A stretch of DNA of 64,000 bases from Flavimobilis rhizosphaerae (GTDB taxonomy: Bacteria; Actinomycetota; Actinomycetes; Actinomycetales; Cellulomonadaceae): assembly GCF_014852685.1 (NCBI RefSeq), contig NZ_JACZDF010000008.1, positions 1-64,000 on the forward strand, written 5' to 3'. The translations under genes and the position numbers were made by a program. Position 1 is the first letter of the stretch, and each line of letters starts with the position of its first letter. The notes below the pieces were generated by a model. The model made no database searches, was not told the origin of the DNA, and saw only the letters and a program-made list of their open reading frames with translations. Shown here one piece after another: positions 56,603 to 64,000 of this stretch.

Positions 56603-57349
56603 GTGACGTCTGAGCGCAGCAACGACCCCGGAACCCGTCCCTTCGTCGGTGTCCTCGGCGGTGTCGGACCTCTCGCGACGGCCTACTTCCTCAACCACGT
56701 CGTACGGCTCACGGTCGCCGAGCGCGACCAGGACCACGTCGACATGGTCGTCCTCAACCACGCGACGGTTCCGGACCGGACCGAGTTCATCCTCGGACGG
56801 TCCGCCGAGGACCCGGGTCCCGTGCTCGCGCGCGACGCCCGCCGACTCGAGGCGTTCGGCGCGGACTTCCTCGTCATGCCGTGCAACACGGCGCACTACT
56901 TCACGCAGCAGGTGCTCGACGCGATCTCGGTGCCATTCGTCTCGATCGTCGAGGTGACGGTCGACGCCGCGCGCGAGCGGGTGGCCGACCTCCGCGCGGT
57001 CGGGCTGCTCGCGACGAGCGGGACGGCGTCGTCGGGCGTGTACCAGGACGCGTTCGGTGCGTATGGCGTCACGACGCTCCTGCCCGACGACGCCGACCAG
57101 GCCGTCGTCTCGTCGATCATCTACGACCAGGTGAAGGCGGGACGGCCCGCGGACCTCGCAGCGTTGCGCGGAGTCGCCTCGCACCTCGTGGAACGCGGGG
57201 CACAGGTCGTCATCCTCGGCTGCACCGAGCTCTCGGTCGTCGCGGTCGACCATGGGCTGCTCGCCGAGCCGCTCTTCATCGACTCGACCGACCAGCTCGC
57301 CCGCGCGACGATCCGGCACGCTGGCGGGACCGTGCGCGACGAGGCGTGA
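56603..57349 (+). CDS. Aspartate/glutamate racemase family protein
   Basis: This 248-residue cofactor-independent racemase reads GVLGGVGPLATAYFLNHVV at the N-terminus, carries the first catalytic Cys in VMPCNTAHYF near 94 and the second in ILGCTELSVV near 206, with the usual duplicated alpha/beta fold. The two-Cys mechanism interconverts L- and D-Asp (or Glu). A glutamate racemase for the stem peptide would normally be MurI; this branch with GVGPxAT is the aspartate racemase type. It probably supplies D-Asp to the adjacent ATP-grasp ligase. GTG start, leaderless. Confidence 0.88.
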   Translation: MTSERSNDPGTRPFVGVLGGVGPLATAYFLNHVVRLTVAERDQDHVDMVVLNHATVPDRTEFILGRSAEDPGPVLARDARRLEAFGADFLVMPCNTAHYFTQQVLDAISVPFVSIVEVTVDAARERVADLRAVGLLATSGTASSGVYQDAFGAYGVTTLLPDDADQAVVSSIIYDQVKAGRPADLAALRGVASHLVERGAQVVILGCTELSVVAVDHGLLAEPLFIDSTDQLARATIRHAGGTVRDEA

Positions 57350-57368
57350 CCCGGCGGACGCCGGGGCG

Positions 57369-58166
57369 TCAGGCGACGCGCCAACGCGCGACGAGCACGT
57401 CGCGCGCGCGCAGGAGCGTCGCGAGCCGGAGGTCGGCCGCGGGCCGACCTGGGTCGCCCGCGACGATCCGGTCCGCACCCGGGCCGACGGCGGTCGGGCT
57501 CGTCGTCACGCAGAGGTCGTCGACGAGGCCGTGAGCGAGAAGGTCGGCGAGGAGGTGAGGGCCTCCCTCGGTGAGGATGCGCCCCAGGCCACGGCCTGCG
57601 AGGTCGGTGAGCGCGGCGCGTAGGTCGACGTCGTCGGTGCCTGCGACGACGAGGCGCTCGGACGGGAGGTCCGGGCCGAGGCACGCGGCGCCCTCCGCCG
57701 ACGTGACGACGAGGACGTGCGGGTCCGCGAGCAGGTGCGCGGGGACCTCGCCCGCACGCGTGACGACCGCGAGCACGAGCTCGTCCGCGCAGCGGGCCTC
57801 GGCGCGCAGCCCGCGGAGGTGCTCGGGGACGTCGAGCGTTCCGTAGCCCTCGGCGCGGACGGTTCCCGCGCCCACGACGACGACGTCCGCGAGAGCCCGG
57901 AGCACCTCGAAGACGCGGAGGTCGGCAGGGCCGTTGATCGATCCTGACCGGTGATCGTGACCCCAGGCGGCACCGTCGACGGTCGCGATCATGTTGGCGC
58001 GGACCCAGGCACCGGCGACGGCGCCGTTGCGGCGGCTCGTCGTCGGGTGCGCGAGCAGGAGCCCGAGCCCCGGCTCGTCGGTCTCCGGCGGGATGATGGT
58101 GCCGCTCGCGGTCGTGCCCTCGGCGACGAGGAGGTCGAACGTGGGGCGGTCGGCGAGGTTCGTCAT
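57369..58166 (-). CDS. RibD C-terminal-type reductase (pyrimidine/dihydrofolate reductase family)
   Basis: This 265-residue protein has the RibD_C/DHFR-like fold: ANMIATVDGAAWG near 59 (substrate loop), VVVGAGTVRAEGYG near 96 (NADPH loop), and LGRILTEGGPHLLADLLAHGLVDDL near 195. Free-standing members reduce riboflavin-pathway intermediates or folate analogues. There is no deaminase domain and no rib operon nearby, so its substrate is unknown. Leaderless: TAGGCT 6 nt before ATG. It converges with the racemase and is divergent from zapE. Confidence 0.85.
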   Translation of the reverse strand: MTNLADRPTFDLLVAEGTTASGTIIPPETDEPGLGLLLAHPTTSRRNGAVAGAWVRANMIATVDGAAWGHDHRSGSINGPADLRVFEVLRALADVVVVGAGTVRAEGYGTLDVPEHLRGLRAEARCADELVLAVVTRAGEVPAHLLADPHVLVVTSAEGAACLGPDLPSERLVVAGTDDVDLRAALTDLAGRGLGRILTEGGPHLLADLLAHGLVDDLCVTTSPTAVGPGADRIVAGDPGRPAADLRLATLLRARDVLVARWRVA

Positions 58167-58172
58167 GCGGCC

Positions 58173-58178
58173 AGCCTA
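58173..58178 (-). promoter_or_regulatory. Candidate -10 box of the RibD-like gene
   Basis: TAGGCT (minus strand), 6 nt before ATG 58166. Confidence 0.5.
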
Positions 58179-58252
58179 GGCGTGCGCACGGCTGTGACGA
58201 GCGTCGCACACGCGCACGCGGGACTAAGGTCCCGCTCGCCGGGTGCCGCGGA

Positions 58253-58258
58253 TACCGT
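58253..58258 (+). promoter_or_regulatory. Candidate -10 box of zapE
   Basis: TACCGT, 6 nt before GTG 58265, with no Shine-Dalgarno sequence. Confidence 0.5.
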
Positions 58259-58264
58259 GGACGG

Positions 58265-59317
58265 GTGACCCGACCGACCGCACTGTGCGACGTGCGCCCC
58301 GCCGTCGGGCGCGAGCGGCTCCTCACGGACCTCGTGCCCCCGCGCCACTTCGAGGGCGCCTCCTTCGCGAGCTACGTCCCTGATCCGGCGCACCCGAGCC
58401 AGCAGGCGGCGGTCGAGCGTCTCGCCGAGGTCGCCGAGCAGCTCACCGCTCCCGCACGCGGCCTCGGTGCGATCCTCAGGCGGCGCCGTGCTGTGCCGCC
58501 CGCGGTCTATCTCGACGGCGGGTTCGGGGTCGGCAAGACGCACCTCCTCGCGGCGCTCGCTCACGCGCTCGGACCCGAGCGTGCTGCGTTCGGCACGTTC
58601 GTCGAGTACACGAACCTCGTCGGCGCGCTCGGCTTCGCCGCGACGGTCGACGCGCTCGGCGCGCTCGACCTCGTGTGCATCGACGAGTTCGAGCTCGACG
58701 ACCCGGGGGACACCGTCCTCGTGTCGAGGCTCCTGCGAGAGCTCGCCGACCGTGACGTCGCGCTTGCCGCGACGTCGAACACGCTGCCTGACGCTCTCGG
58801 CGAGGGGCGGTTCGCCGCAGAGGACTTCCTCCGGGAGATCCAGGCGCTCTCGGCCCGCTTCGAGGTGCTTCGGGTCGACGGCGAGGACTACCGGCAGCGG
58901 GCCGTCGTCACCGACGCGCACCCGCTCCCGGACCACGTGCTCGTCGAGGCGACGACCCACCGCGCAGGGGCGACGTGCGACTTCCTCGACGACCTTCTCG
59001 AGCACCTGCGCTCCGTCCACCCGAGCCGCTACGGCGCGCTCCTCGACGGCGTCGAGCTCGTCGCGCTGCGCGGCGTGCGCACCGTCGACCGGCAGGACGA
59101 CGCGCTGCGGCTCGTCGTCCTCGCGGACAGGCTCTACGACCGTGGCGTGCCCGTCCTCCTCGGTGGCGACGAGCGCACCGCACTCTTCACGGCCCAGATG
59201 CTCGCGGGCGGCTACCGCAAGAAGTACCTCCGCACCCTCTCGCGCCTCGGCGCGCTCGCGCAGGAGGGCCGCGAGCTCGTCACGGCGGGGACGACCGGCG
59301 CGCCGACGTCGGCCTGA
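58265..59317 (+). CDS. zapE: Cell division ATPase ZapE (AFG1-like)
   Basis: This 350-residue AFG1/ZapE-family P-loop ATPase has Walker A YLDGGFGVGKTHLLAAL near 80, Walker B LVCIDEFELDDPGD near 137, sensor TSNTLP near 165 and an arginine-finger-type SARFEVLRVDG near 196. In E. coli ZapE binds FtsZ and destabilises its bundles under low oxygen or stress. The VPPRHFEGASFASYVPDP N-terminus is the actinobacterial form. GTG start. Confidence 0.9.
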   Translation: MTRPTALCDVRPAVGRERLLTDLVPPRHFEGASFASYVPDPAHPSQQAAVERLAEVAEQLTAPARGLGAILRRRRAVPPAVYLDGGFGVGKTHLLAALAHALGPERAAFGTFVEYTNLVGALGFAATVDALGALDLVCIDEFELDDPGDTVLVSRLLRELADRDVALAATSNTLPDALGEGRFAAEDFLREIQALSARFEVLRVDGEDYRQRAVVTDAHPLPDHVLVEATTHRAGATCDFLDDLLEHLRSVHPSRYGALLDGVELVALRGVRTVDRQDDALRLVVLADRLYDRGVPVLLGGDERTALFTAQMLAGGYRKKYLRTLSRLGALAQEGRELVTAGTTGAPTSA

Positions 59318-59332
59318 CGCGCCGGCGTCCGC

Positions 59333-60199
59333 TCAGCGGGTCTTGGCCAGACGTGCCTTCTCGACGTCGACGTCGTAGTCGGGCGTGGGCCAGCCCAGGT
59401 CGAGGGAGCGCAACGCGTCGAGCAGCAGCTTCGTCACGGCGAGCCGCGCATAGTCCTTGGAGTCGGCCGGGATGACGTACCAGGGGGCCTCAGGGATGCT
59501 CGTGCGGTCGAGGACGGCCTGGTAGGCCGCCTGGTACTCGTCCCACTGCAGCCGCGTGTCGACGTCGCTCGGGTTGTACTTCCACAGCTTGTCGGGCCGG
59601 TCGAGGCGCGCAGCGAGACGCTTGTACTGCTCGTCGCGGGACACCATGAGCGCCACCTTGACGATCGTCGTCCCCGCGGCGACGAGGTCGCGCTCGAACG
59701 CGACGATCTCGTCGTAGCGCGCCTCCCACACCTCGGGAGCGACGAGCTCCTTGACGCGCGCCACGAGGACGTCCTCGTAGTGTGACCGGTCGAACACCCC
59801 GATGCGGCCCGGGGCGGGCAGGGCACGGCGGATGCGCCAGAGGAAGTCGTGCTCACGCTCCTCGGGCGTCGGCACGCCGAACGACCGGATGGCAAGACCC
59901 TGCGGGTCCATCATCCCCGCGACGTGCCGGACGATGCCGCCCTTGCCCGCGGTGTCGAGGCCCTGGACGACAAGGAGCACCGAACGGGTACCGTCCGTAC
60001 GACCCTCTGCGTAGAGACGTTCCTGGAGGTCGGCGAGCTCGTCACCGAGGAGAGGGCGGAGCTCGGCCGCGGTCGCGGCGTCCTTGACGCAGGGCGTCGC
60101 GGCGCGGTCCATGCCCGCAAGGTCGAACGCACCGGGCTCGGGTCCGACCCGCAGCGCGTCGTCAATGCCGTCCAGACGTGCCAGCTTCTTCCTGCCCAT
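59333..60199 (-). CDS. ppk2: Polyphosphate kinase 2 family protein
   Basis: This 288-residue PPK2 uses polyphosphate to phosphorylate nucleotides (ADP/GDP or AMP, depending on class). It has Walker A VVQGLDTAGKGGIVRHV near 78, the lid region with IRSFGVPTPEEREHDFLWR, Walker B RIGVFDRSHYEDVLV near 132, and LWKYNPSDVDTRLQWDEYQ near 226. Single-domain length suggests class I or III. Start at MGRKKLARLDGIDD; upstream codons extend the frame but are not supported. Confidence 0.93.
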   Translation of the reverse strand: MGRKKLARLDGIDDALRVGPEPGAFDLAGMDRAATPCVKDAATAAELRPLLGDELADLQERLYAEGRTDGTRSVLLVVQGLDTAGKGGIVRHVAGMMDPQGLAIRSFGVPTPEEREHDFLWRIRRALPAPGRIGVFDRSHYEDVLVARVKELVAPEVWEARYDEIVAFERDLVAAGTTIVKVALMVSRDEQYKRLAARLDRPDKLWKYNPSDVDTRLQWDEYQAAYQAVLDRTSIPEAPWYVIPADSKDYARLAVTKLLLDALRSLDLGWPTPDYDVDVEKARLAKTR

Positions 60200-60309
60200 C
60201 GCGTGCTCCCGTCGTCGGGGCGGCGCCGTCGCCGTCCGTCTCCGGCGAGTATCGCGCACGGGGAGCCGTCGGCGGGCCGAACGCGCTGCGGCGCGCCGCG
60301 ACGTGCGCG

Positions 60310-62586
60310 TCAGCCGTCCGCCGAGGCCGACCGTGGGGCGTGGGGGAGCGGCACGACCCGGGCGCGGAGCGGCGGCCGGAGCAAGACGACGAGTGAGCGT
60401 GACGTCACGACGATCTCCTCGCCCGCCGCGACCGCACCCGAGCGCGCCGCGGCCGCCGCAGGCGTCGCGCCTGCCGCAGGTGCCGGCGCGGAGCCCGGGC
60501 GACGCACGTCGGTCGCCTCAGGGTCGTCGGTGCGGAGCTCGAGACCCCACAAAGGCCCGTAGGACGCTGCGGGCACGCGGAACGTCACGTCCTCGGAGAA
60601 CGCGTTGAAGAGGATGAGCACCGAGTCGTCGACGATGCGCCCGCCGGCGTCGTCGGGCTCGGTGATCGCCTCGCCCTCGAGGAGGACACCGACGGTCCGC
60701 GCGAACGACGCGTCCCAGTCGGCCTGGTCCATGACGTCGCCGCTCGTGTCGAACCACACGACGTCGGGCAGCGCGTCGGGGAGCACCTCCGCACCGTCCG
60801 GCAGCGACTCTGGGGGACGTCCCGTGAGGAACCTGCGACGCCGGAGCACAGGATGCTCGCGACGCAGCGCGACGAGCCGCTGCGTCACGGCGAGGAGGGA
60901 ACGGGCGTCGTCGTCGAGGTCCCAGTCCAACCACGACGTCGGACCGTCCTGGCAGTAGACGTTGTTGTTGCCGCCCTGGGTGCGGCCGATCTCGTCGCCG
61001 TGGGAGAGCATCGGCACACCCTGCGAGAGGAGGAGCGTCGCGAGGAAGTTGCGCTGCTGACGGGCGCGCAGCGCGCGGATCGCCGGGTCGTCGGTCGGGC
61101 CTTCGACGCCGTGGTTCCACGAACGGTTGTGGGACTCCCCGTCCCGGCCGTCCTCCCCGTTGGCCTCGTTGTGCTTGTGGTCGTAGGAGACGAGGTCGGC
61201 GAGGGTGAAGCCGTCGTGGGCCGTGACGAAGTTCACCGAGGCGGCGGGCCGCCGGCCTGTGCTCTCGTAGAGGTCCGACGAGCCCGTGAGGCGGCTCGCG
61301 AATTCCGGCAGCGTCGACGGCTGGCCGCGCCAGAAGTCCCGCACCGTGTCGCGGTAGAGCCCGTTCCACTCGGTCCACAGGGGTGGGAAGCCACCGACCT
61401 GGTACCCGCCGTCGCCGAGGTCCCACGGTTCGGCGATGAGCTTGACCTGCGAGATCACCGGGTCCTGCTGGACGAGGTCGAAGAATGCCGAGAGCCGGTC
61501 GACCTCGTGGAACTGCCGCGCGAGCGTCGCAGCGAGGTCGAAGCGGAAGCCGTCGACGTGCATCTCGGTCACCCAGTAGCGCAGCGAGTCCATGATGAGC
61601 TGCAGGACGTGCGGCGAGCGCATGAGCAGCGAGTTGCCCGTGCCGGTCGTGTCGAAGTAGTGCGCGGGGGAGTCGTCGACGAGGCGGTAGTACGCGGCGT
61701 TGTCGATCCCGCGGAATGAGAGCGTCGGGCCGAGGTGGTTGCCCTCCGCCGTGTGGTTGTAGACGACGTCGAGAATCACCTCGATCCCGGCCTCGTGGAG
61801 CGTCTTCACCATCGTCTTGAACTCGTGGACCTGCTGACCGCGCGTGCCGGAGGACGCGTACGCGTTGTGCGGTGCGAGGAACCCGATCGTGTTGTATCCC
61901 CAGTAGTTCGTGAGGCCGCGATCCCGCAGCACGGGGTCGTCGACGAACTGGTGCACCGGCATGAGCTCGACAGCCGTGACCCCGAGGTCCGTCAGGTACG
62001 CGACGACGGCTGGGTGAGCGAGCCCCGCGTAGGTACCCCGGAGGTTCTCGGGCACTGCGGGGTGCGTCATGGTGAGGCCGCGCGCGTGTGCCTCGTAGAG
62101 CACCGTCTCGTGGTAGCCGTGCCGGGGCGGGCGGTCGTGACCCCAGTCGTAGAACGGGTTGACGACGACGGAGTACATCGTGTGGGGTGCGGAGTCGCGC
62201 GGGTCGAGGTGATCTGCGTCGTCGAGGACGGTGCCGGAGGCGTCGCGCGTGTAGGAGAGCAGGACGTCGGAGGAGTCGATCATGCCATCGACCGCCTTGG
62301 CGTAGGGGTCGAGGAGGAGCTTCGCCGGGTTGCAGCGGTGGCCCCGCGCAGGGTCGTAGGGACCGTGCACGCGGAACCCGTAGCGTTGGCCGGGCTCGAC
62401 CCCAGGGACGTGGACGTGCCAGACGTGCGCGGTCGACTCCGTGACCTCGACGCGGGTCTCGGTGCCCTCGTCGTCGAGCAGGCACAGCTCGACGCGATCT
62501 GCGACCTCGGAGAACAGCGCGAAGTTCGTACCACCGCCGTCGAAGGTCGCACCGAGCGGGTAGGGACGGCCGGGTCGCGTTCTCAT
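60310..62586 (-). CDS. glgX: Glycogen debranching enzyme GlgX
   Basis: This 758-residue GH13 subfamily 11 (isoamylase-type) enzyme has an N-terminal CBM48 domain (about 8-110: PLGATFDGGGTNFALFSEVADRVELCL). The catalytic barrel has VDGFRFDLAATLAR (nucleophile Asp, near 350), KLIAEPWDLG (acid Glu, near 385) and FVTAHDGFTLADL (stabiliser Asp, near 460). The QGGNNNVYCQD and LSHGDEIGRTQ segments are standard. It removes alpha-1,6 branches from limit-dextrin glycogen. The C-terminal all-beta domain carries an Ala/Pro-rich insert (about 715-735). Start MRTRPGRPYPLG, with a G-rich ribosome site. Confidence 0.95.
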   Translation of the reverse strand: MRTRPGRPYPLGATFDGGGTNFALFSEVADRVELCLLDDEGTETRVEVTESTAHVWHVHVPGVEPGQRYGFRVHGPYDPARGHRCNPAKLLLDPYAKAVDGMIDSSDVLLSYTRDASGTVLDDADHLDPRDSAPHTMYSVVVNPFYDWGHDRPPRHGYHETVLYEAHARGLTMTHPAVPENLRGTYAGLAHPAVVAYLTDLGVTAVELMPVHQFVDDPVLRDRGLTNYWGYNTIGFLAPHNAYASSGTRGQQVHEFKTMVKTLHEAGIEVILDVVYNHTAEGNHLGPTLSFRGIDNAAYYRLVDDSPAHYFDTTGTGNSLLMRSPHVLQLIMDSLRYWVTEMHVDGFRFDLAATLARQFHEVDRLSAFFDLVQQDPVISQVKLIAEPWDLGDGGYQVGGFPPLWTEWNGLYRDTVRDFWRGQPSTLPEFASRLTGSSDLYESTGRRPAASVNFVTAHDGFTLADLVSYDHKHNEANGEDGRDGESHNRSWNHGVEGPTDDPAIRALRARQQRNFLATLLLSQGVPMLSHGDEIGRTQGGNNNVYCQDGPTSWLDWDLDDDARSLLAVTQRLVALRREHPVLRRRRFLTGRPPESLPDGAEVLPDALPDVVWFDTSGDVMDQADWDASFARTVGVLLEGEAITEPDDAGGRIVDDSVLILFNAFSEDVTFRVPAASYGPLWGLELRTDDPEATDVRRPGSAPAPAAGATPAAAAARSGAVAAGEEIVVTSRSLVVLLRPPLRARVVPLPHAPRSASADG

Positions 62587-62641
62587 CCCCCCAGGGTCGC
62601 ACGGCGACGGCGGTGCGCGCGCCGTGCGGCCAGACGGCCCG

Positions 62642-62686
62642 GTCGCGTGCTCGTCAGTCGCGTGCTCGTCAGCCGCGTGCCGGTCA
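62642..62686 (+). repeat. Three tandem 15-bp repeats
   Basis: GTCGCGTGCTCGTCA occurs twice in exact tandem (62642-62656 and 62657-62671), followed by a diverged third copy GCCGCGTGCCGGTCA (62672-62686) that includes the stop codon of the converging-side regulator gene. It lies between that gene and glgX. Confidence 0.75.
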
Positions 62687-63517
62687 GCTGCGGGGCGGCG
62701 TCGGGAGCTCGGTGCGTGTCGCGGCGGCGCGCTGCGGGAACGCGGGGACCGCTCGGGAGCGGGCCGTGGTCGCTGCGTCGTCACCGCGACGGACACGCAC
62801 GATGCACCGGCCGGGCGCGACGAACGTGTCGATCCGGTCGAGGACCCAGGGCCCGCGCCCGCGGGCGAGAACGCCTTCGAGGAGGCCTTCGTGCAGCCGG
62901 CAGACGACCTCGGGGTGCTCGCGCGCAAGGTCGAAGAAGGGGCAGCCGTGCGTCTCGAGAACGGTGCCGTCCTCGCTCACGGCCGGGTCGAAGCCTGTCG
63001 CGGCGAGGTGGTCCTCGAGCAGCCCGAGCTGGGTGCAGCCGGCGCCCTCGGCAGGGTCGAGGTCGGTGCACCCGTCGTCGAGACGCGGCCCCTGGGCGGG
63101 CGACCCGAGGAGCGTCCCCGGGTGAAGGGACGCGTCGCGGCCGAGGTCGCGGGCACGCTCGACGTCGGCGGGCGTGCCCGCGCCGAAGCCCTGGACGAGA
63201 AGACGGAGGAGTTCCTCGCGGGCGTGCTCGTCCCGCTCGTCGGCCGCCCTGCCGGGCGTCTGGACGGGTTCAGGGGTTCTCACCGCGTGGTAGAGCATGC
63301 GCGGCCGCCCGCGGGTGCGTCGCTCCTCGGGGGTGCAGGTGACGAAGCCCGCGTCGATGAGCCGGGCGAGGTGCTCGCGCGCGGTGTTCGCGTGGATGCC
63401 GGCCACCTGCGCGAGCTCGGTGACCGTCATGCCGTCGCGGTGCTGGAGAGCGTCGAGCAGCGCGACCCGGCTCGCCGAGGCGAGCGCGCGGTACGTGGTG
63501 ACACGACGATTGCTCAT
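62684..63517 (-). CDS. Winged-helix transcriptional regulator with conserved Cys (SufR/COG2345-like)
   Basis: This 277-residue protein has an N-terminal winged helix (about 6-80: ALASASRVALLDALQ then MTVTELAQVAGIHANTAREHLARLIDAGFV). The C-terminal domain has ETHGCPFFDLAREHPEVVCRLHEGLLEGVL with a CX13C pair, plus further Cys (GRCIVRV). This layout matches the family containing iron-sulfur-sensing SufR regulators, so a metal- or redox-responsive role is plausible but unproven. No suf genes are in the window. Candidate leaderless start: AATAAT lies 6 nt before ATG. Confidence 0.8.
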   Translation of the reverse strand: MSNRRVTTYRALASASRVALLDALQHRDGMTVTELAQVAGIHANTAREHLARLIDAGFVTCTPEERRTRGRPRMLYHAVRTPEPVQTPGRAADERDEHAREELLRLLVQGFGAGTPADVERARDLGRDASLHPGTLLGSPAQGPRLDDGCTDLDPAEGAGCTQLGLLEDHLAATGFDPAVSEDGTVLETHGCPFFDLAREHPEVVCRLHEGLLEGVLARGRGPWVLDRIDTFVAPGRCIVRVRRGDDAATTARSRAVPAFPQRAAATRTELPTPPRS

Positions 63518-63523
63518 GTCACG

Positions 63524-63529
63524 ATTATT
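63524..63529 (-). promoter_or_regulatory. Candidate -10 box of the winged-helix regulator
   Basis: AATAAT (minus strand), 6 nt before ATG 63517, in one of the few AT-rich stretches here. The partly symmetric TCAATAATCGTGA around it could be an autoregulatory site. Confidence 0.4.
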
Positions 63530-63589
63530 GACGGCCTGAGAGGGGCAATCGTGGGACTTCCGTCCGCGCAGGACCGGGGCTGGGCGGGG

Positions 63590-64000
63590 TTAGGGCGTCA
63601 GGACCGGCATGACGAGCCGCGTGACCGCGGCCGCTGGGTCGCCGCCCGGTGCCGGCTCGCTCACGTACTCCTCGAGGAGGTCGCCGCGTAGGTCGAGGCC
63701 GCGTGCGACCCGCTCGTCCTCGAGCCGCATCCAGACGTGCGGGAGGCACGCGTAGGCACCGCGGTGCGTCGTCACGAGGGCGGGCCCGCCCGGCAGGGAC
63801 CGCGTCGTCGCGCGGCCGTGCGTGACCATCGTGGCGGGGGAGAGCGCGACGGCGGCCGAGACGTCGGTCGCGGCTCCCGAACGTGAGTGGTACCACGCGA
63901 CGAAGGGGCCTGCGGCCGCGTGCCCGGTCGCGGCGAGCGCGAGATCGAGCTCGGCGTACGCCACGGGAAGGAAAGCGCCAAGTTCACCGACGGCGACCTC
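63590..64000 (-). CDS. GyrI-like/effector-binding-domain protein (5' end beyond window)
   Basis: The frame is open from the window edge to a stop at 63590, giving 136 C-terminal residues; an internal GTG at 63964 is probably not the start, because the residues before it (GELGAFLPVAYAELDLALA) belong to the same domain. It reads as a GyrI-like or AraC effector-binding domain: PVAYAELDLALAATGHAAAGPFVAWYH, then GPALVTTHRGAYACLPHVWMRLEDE and EEYVSEPAPGGDPAAAVTRLVMPV, the usual acidic ligand-site signature. Such proteins bind small cations or drugs. Whether a DNA-binding domain precedes it is not visible. Confidence 0.75.
   Translation of the reverse strand, partial: EVAVGELGAFLPVAYAELDLALAATGHAAAGPFVAWYHSRSGAATDVSAAVALSPATMVTHGRATTRSLPGGPALVTTHRGAYACLPHVWMRLEDERVARGLDLRGDLLEEYVSEPAPGGDPAAAVTRLVMPVLTP

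Noticed and set aside
62642..62686. CRISPR-like array
   Set aside because: The units are contiguous 15-bp tandem repeats without spacers and there are no cas genes.

Overview
The window is high-GC DNA (most third codon positions are G or C). It comes from a facultatively anaerobic, non-mycelial actinobacterium, most likely a member of the Micrococcales close to Cellulomonadaceae, Sanguibacteraceae or Promicromonosporaceae. The evidence is the actinobacteria-only families (SepH, DUF3000, DUF3093, DUF3159, DUF3710, DUF4193, DUF5998, GuaB1), a core gene order I recognise from Mycobacterium tuberculosis Rv2678-Rv2703, an oxygen-sensitive pyruvate formate-lyase, and D-aspartate ligase, racemase and FemX genes of the kind needed for an Asp-containing peptidoglycan bridge. 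The genus is inference. I saw no tRNA, rRNA or CRISPR array.

Layout. 1-3.1 kb is accessory DNA: the tail of an IS3-type transposase, a beheaded istB gene, a zinc-ribbon membrane protein and an IS256-type element whose transposase lacks a catalytic Asp. 3.2-5.4 kb holds an orphan protein, a frameshifted DHFR-like remnant and a kinase of the aminoglycoside phosphotransferase fold. 5.4-11.6 kb carries metH and parC. 11.7-19.3 kb carries a Pat-like acyltransferase, a DUF5998/phosphodiesterase pair, sepH, a TRIC-type channel and an inositol phosphatase. 19.6-27.8 kb is the conserved DUF4193-DUF3093-dut-DUF3710-OB-DUF3159 block, followed by a potassium island (two RCK proteins divergent from a KimA-like transporter) and an RNA methyltransferase. 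28-40.8 kb has aconitase under a 20-bp palindrome, a lipoprotein serpin, a degenerate kinase plus NUDIX pair, a methyltransferase behind a 25-aa ORF, guaB1, a PHO-box-controlled phosphate transporter, and dxs.

41-44.4 kb is the fermentation cassette. Pyruvate formate-lyase is split into a 701-aa catalytic protein without a glycyl-radical domain and a separate 82-aa protein that carries it, followed by the activating enzyme. 44.6-49.4 kb has a sulfurtransferase pair and a fatty-acid beta-oxidation pair. 49.5-57.3 kb interleaves rnd, DUF3000 and gnd with a likely wall-bridge set (FemX, DegT-like enzyme, D-Asp-ligase-like ATP-grasp protein, Asp racemase). 57.4-64 kb has a RibD-like reductase, zapE, ppk2, glgX, a Cys-rich winged-helix regulator and a GyrI-like domain cut by the window edge.

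A theme runs through the window. At least sixteen genes on both strands start exactly 6 or 7 nt after a hexamer resembling TANNNT, with no Shine-Dalgarno sequence, so much of this locus is probably expressed from leaderless mRNAs. The genes with clear Shine-Dalgarno sequences (for example acnA, sepH, the radical subunit and gnd) form the contrasting set.
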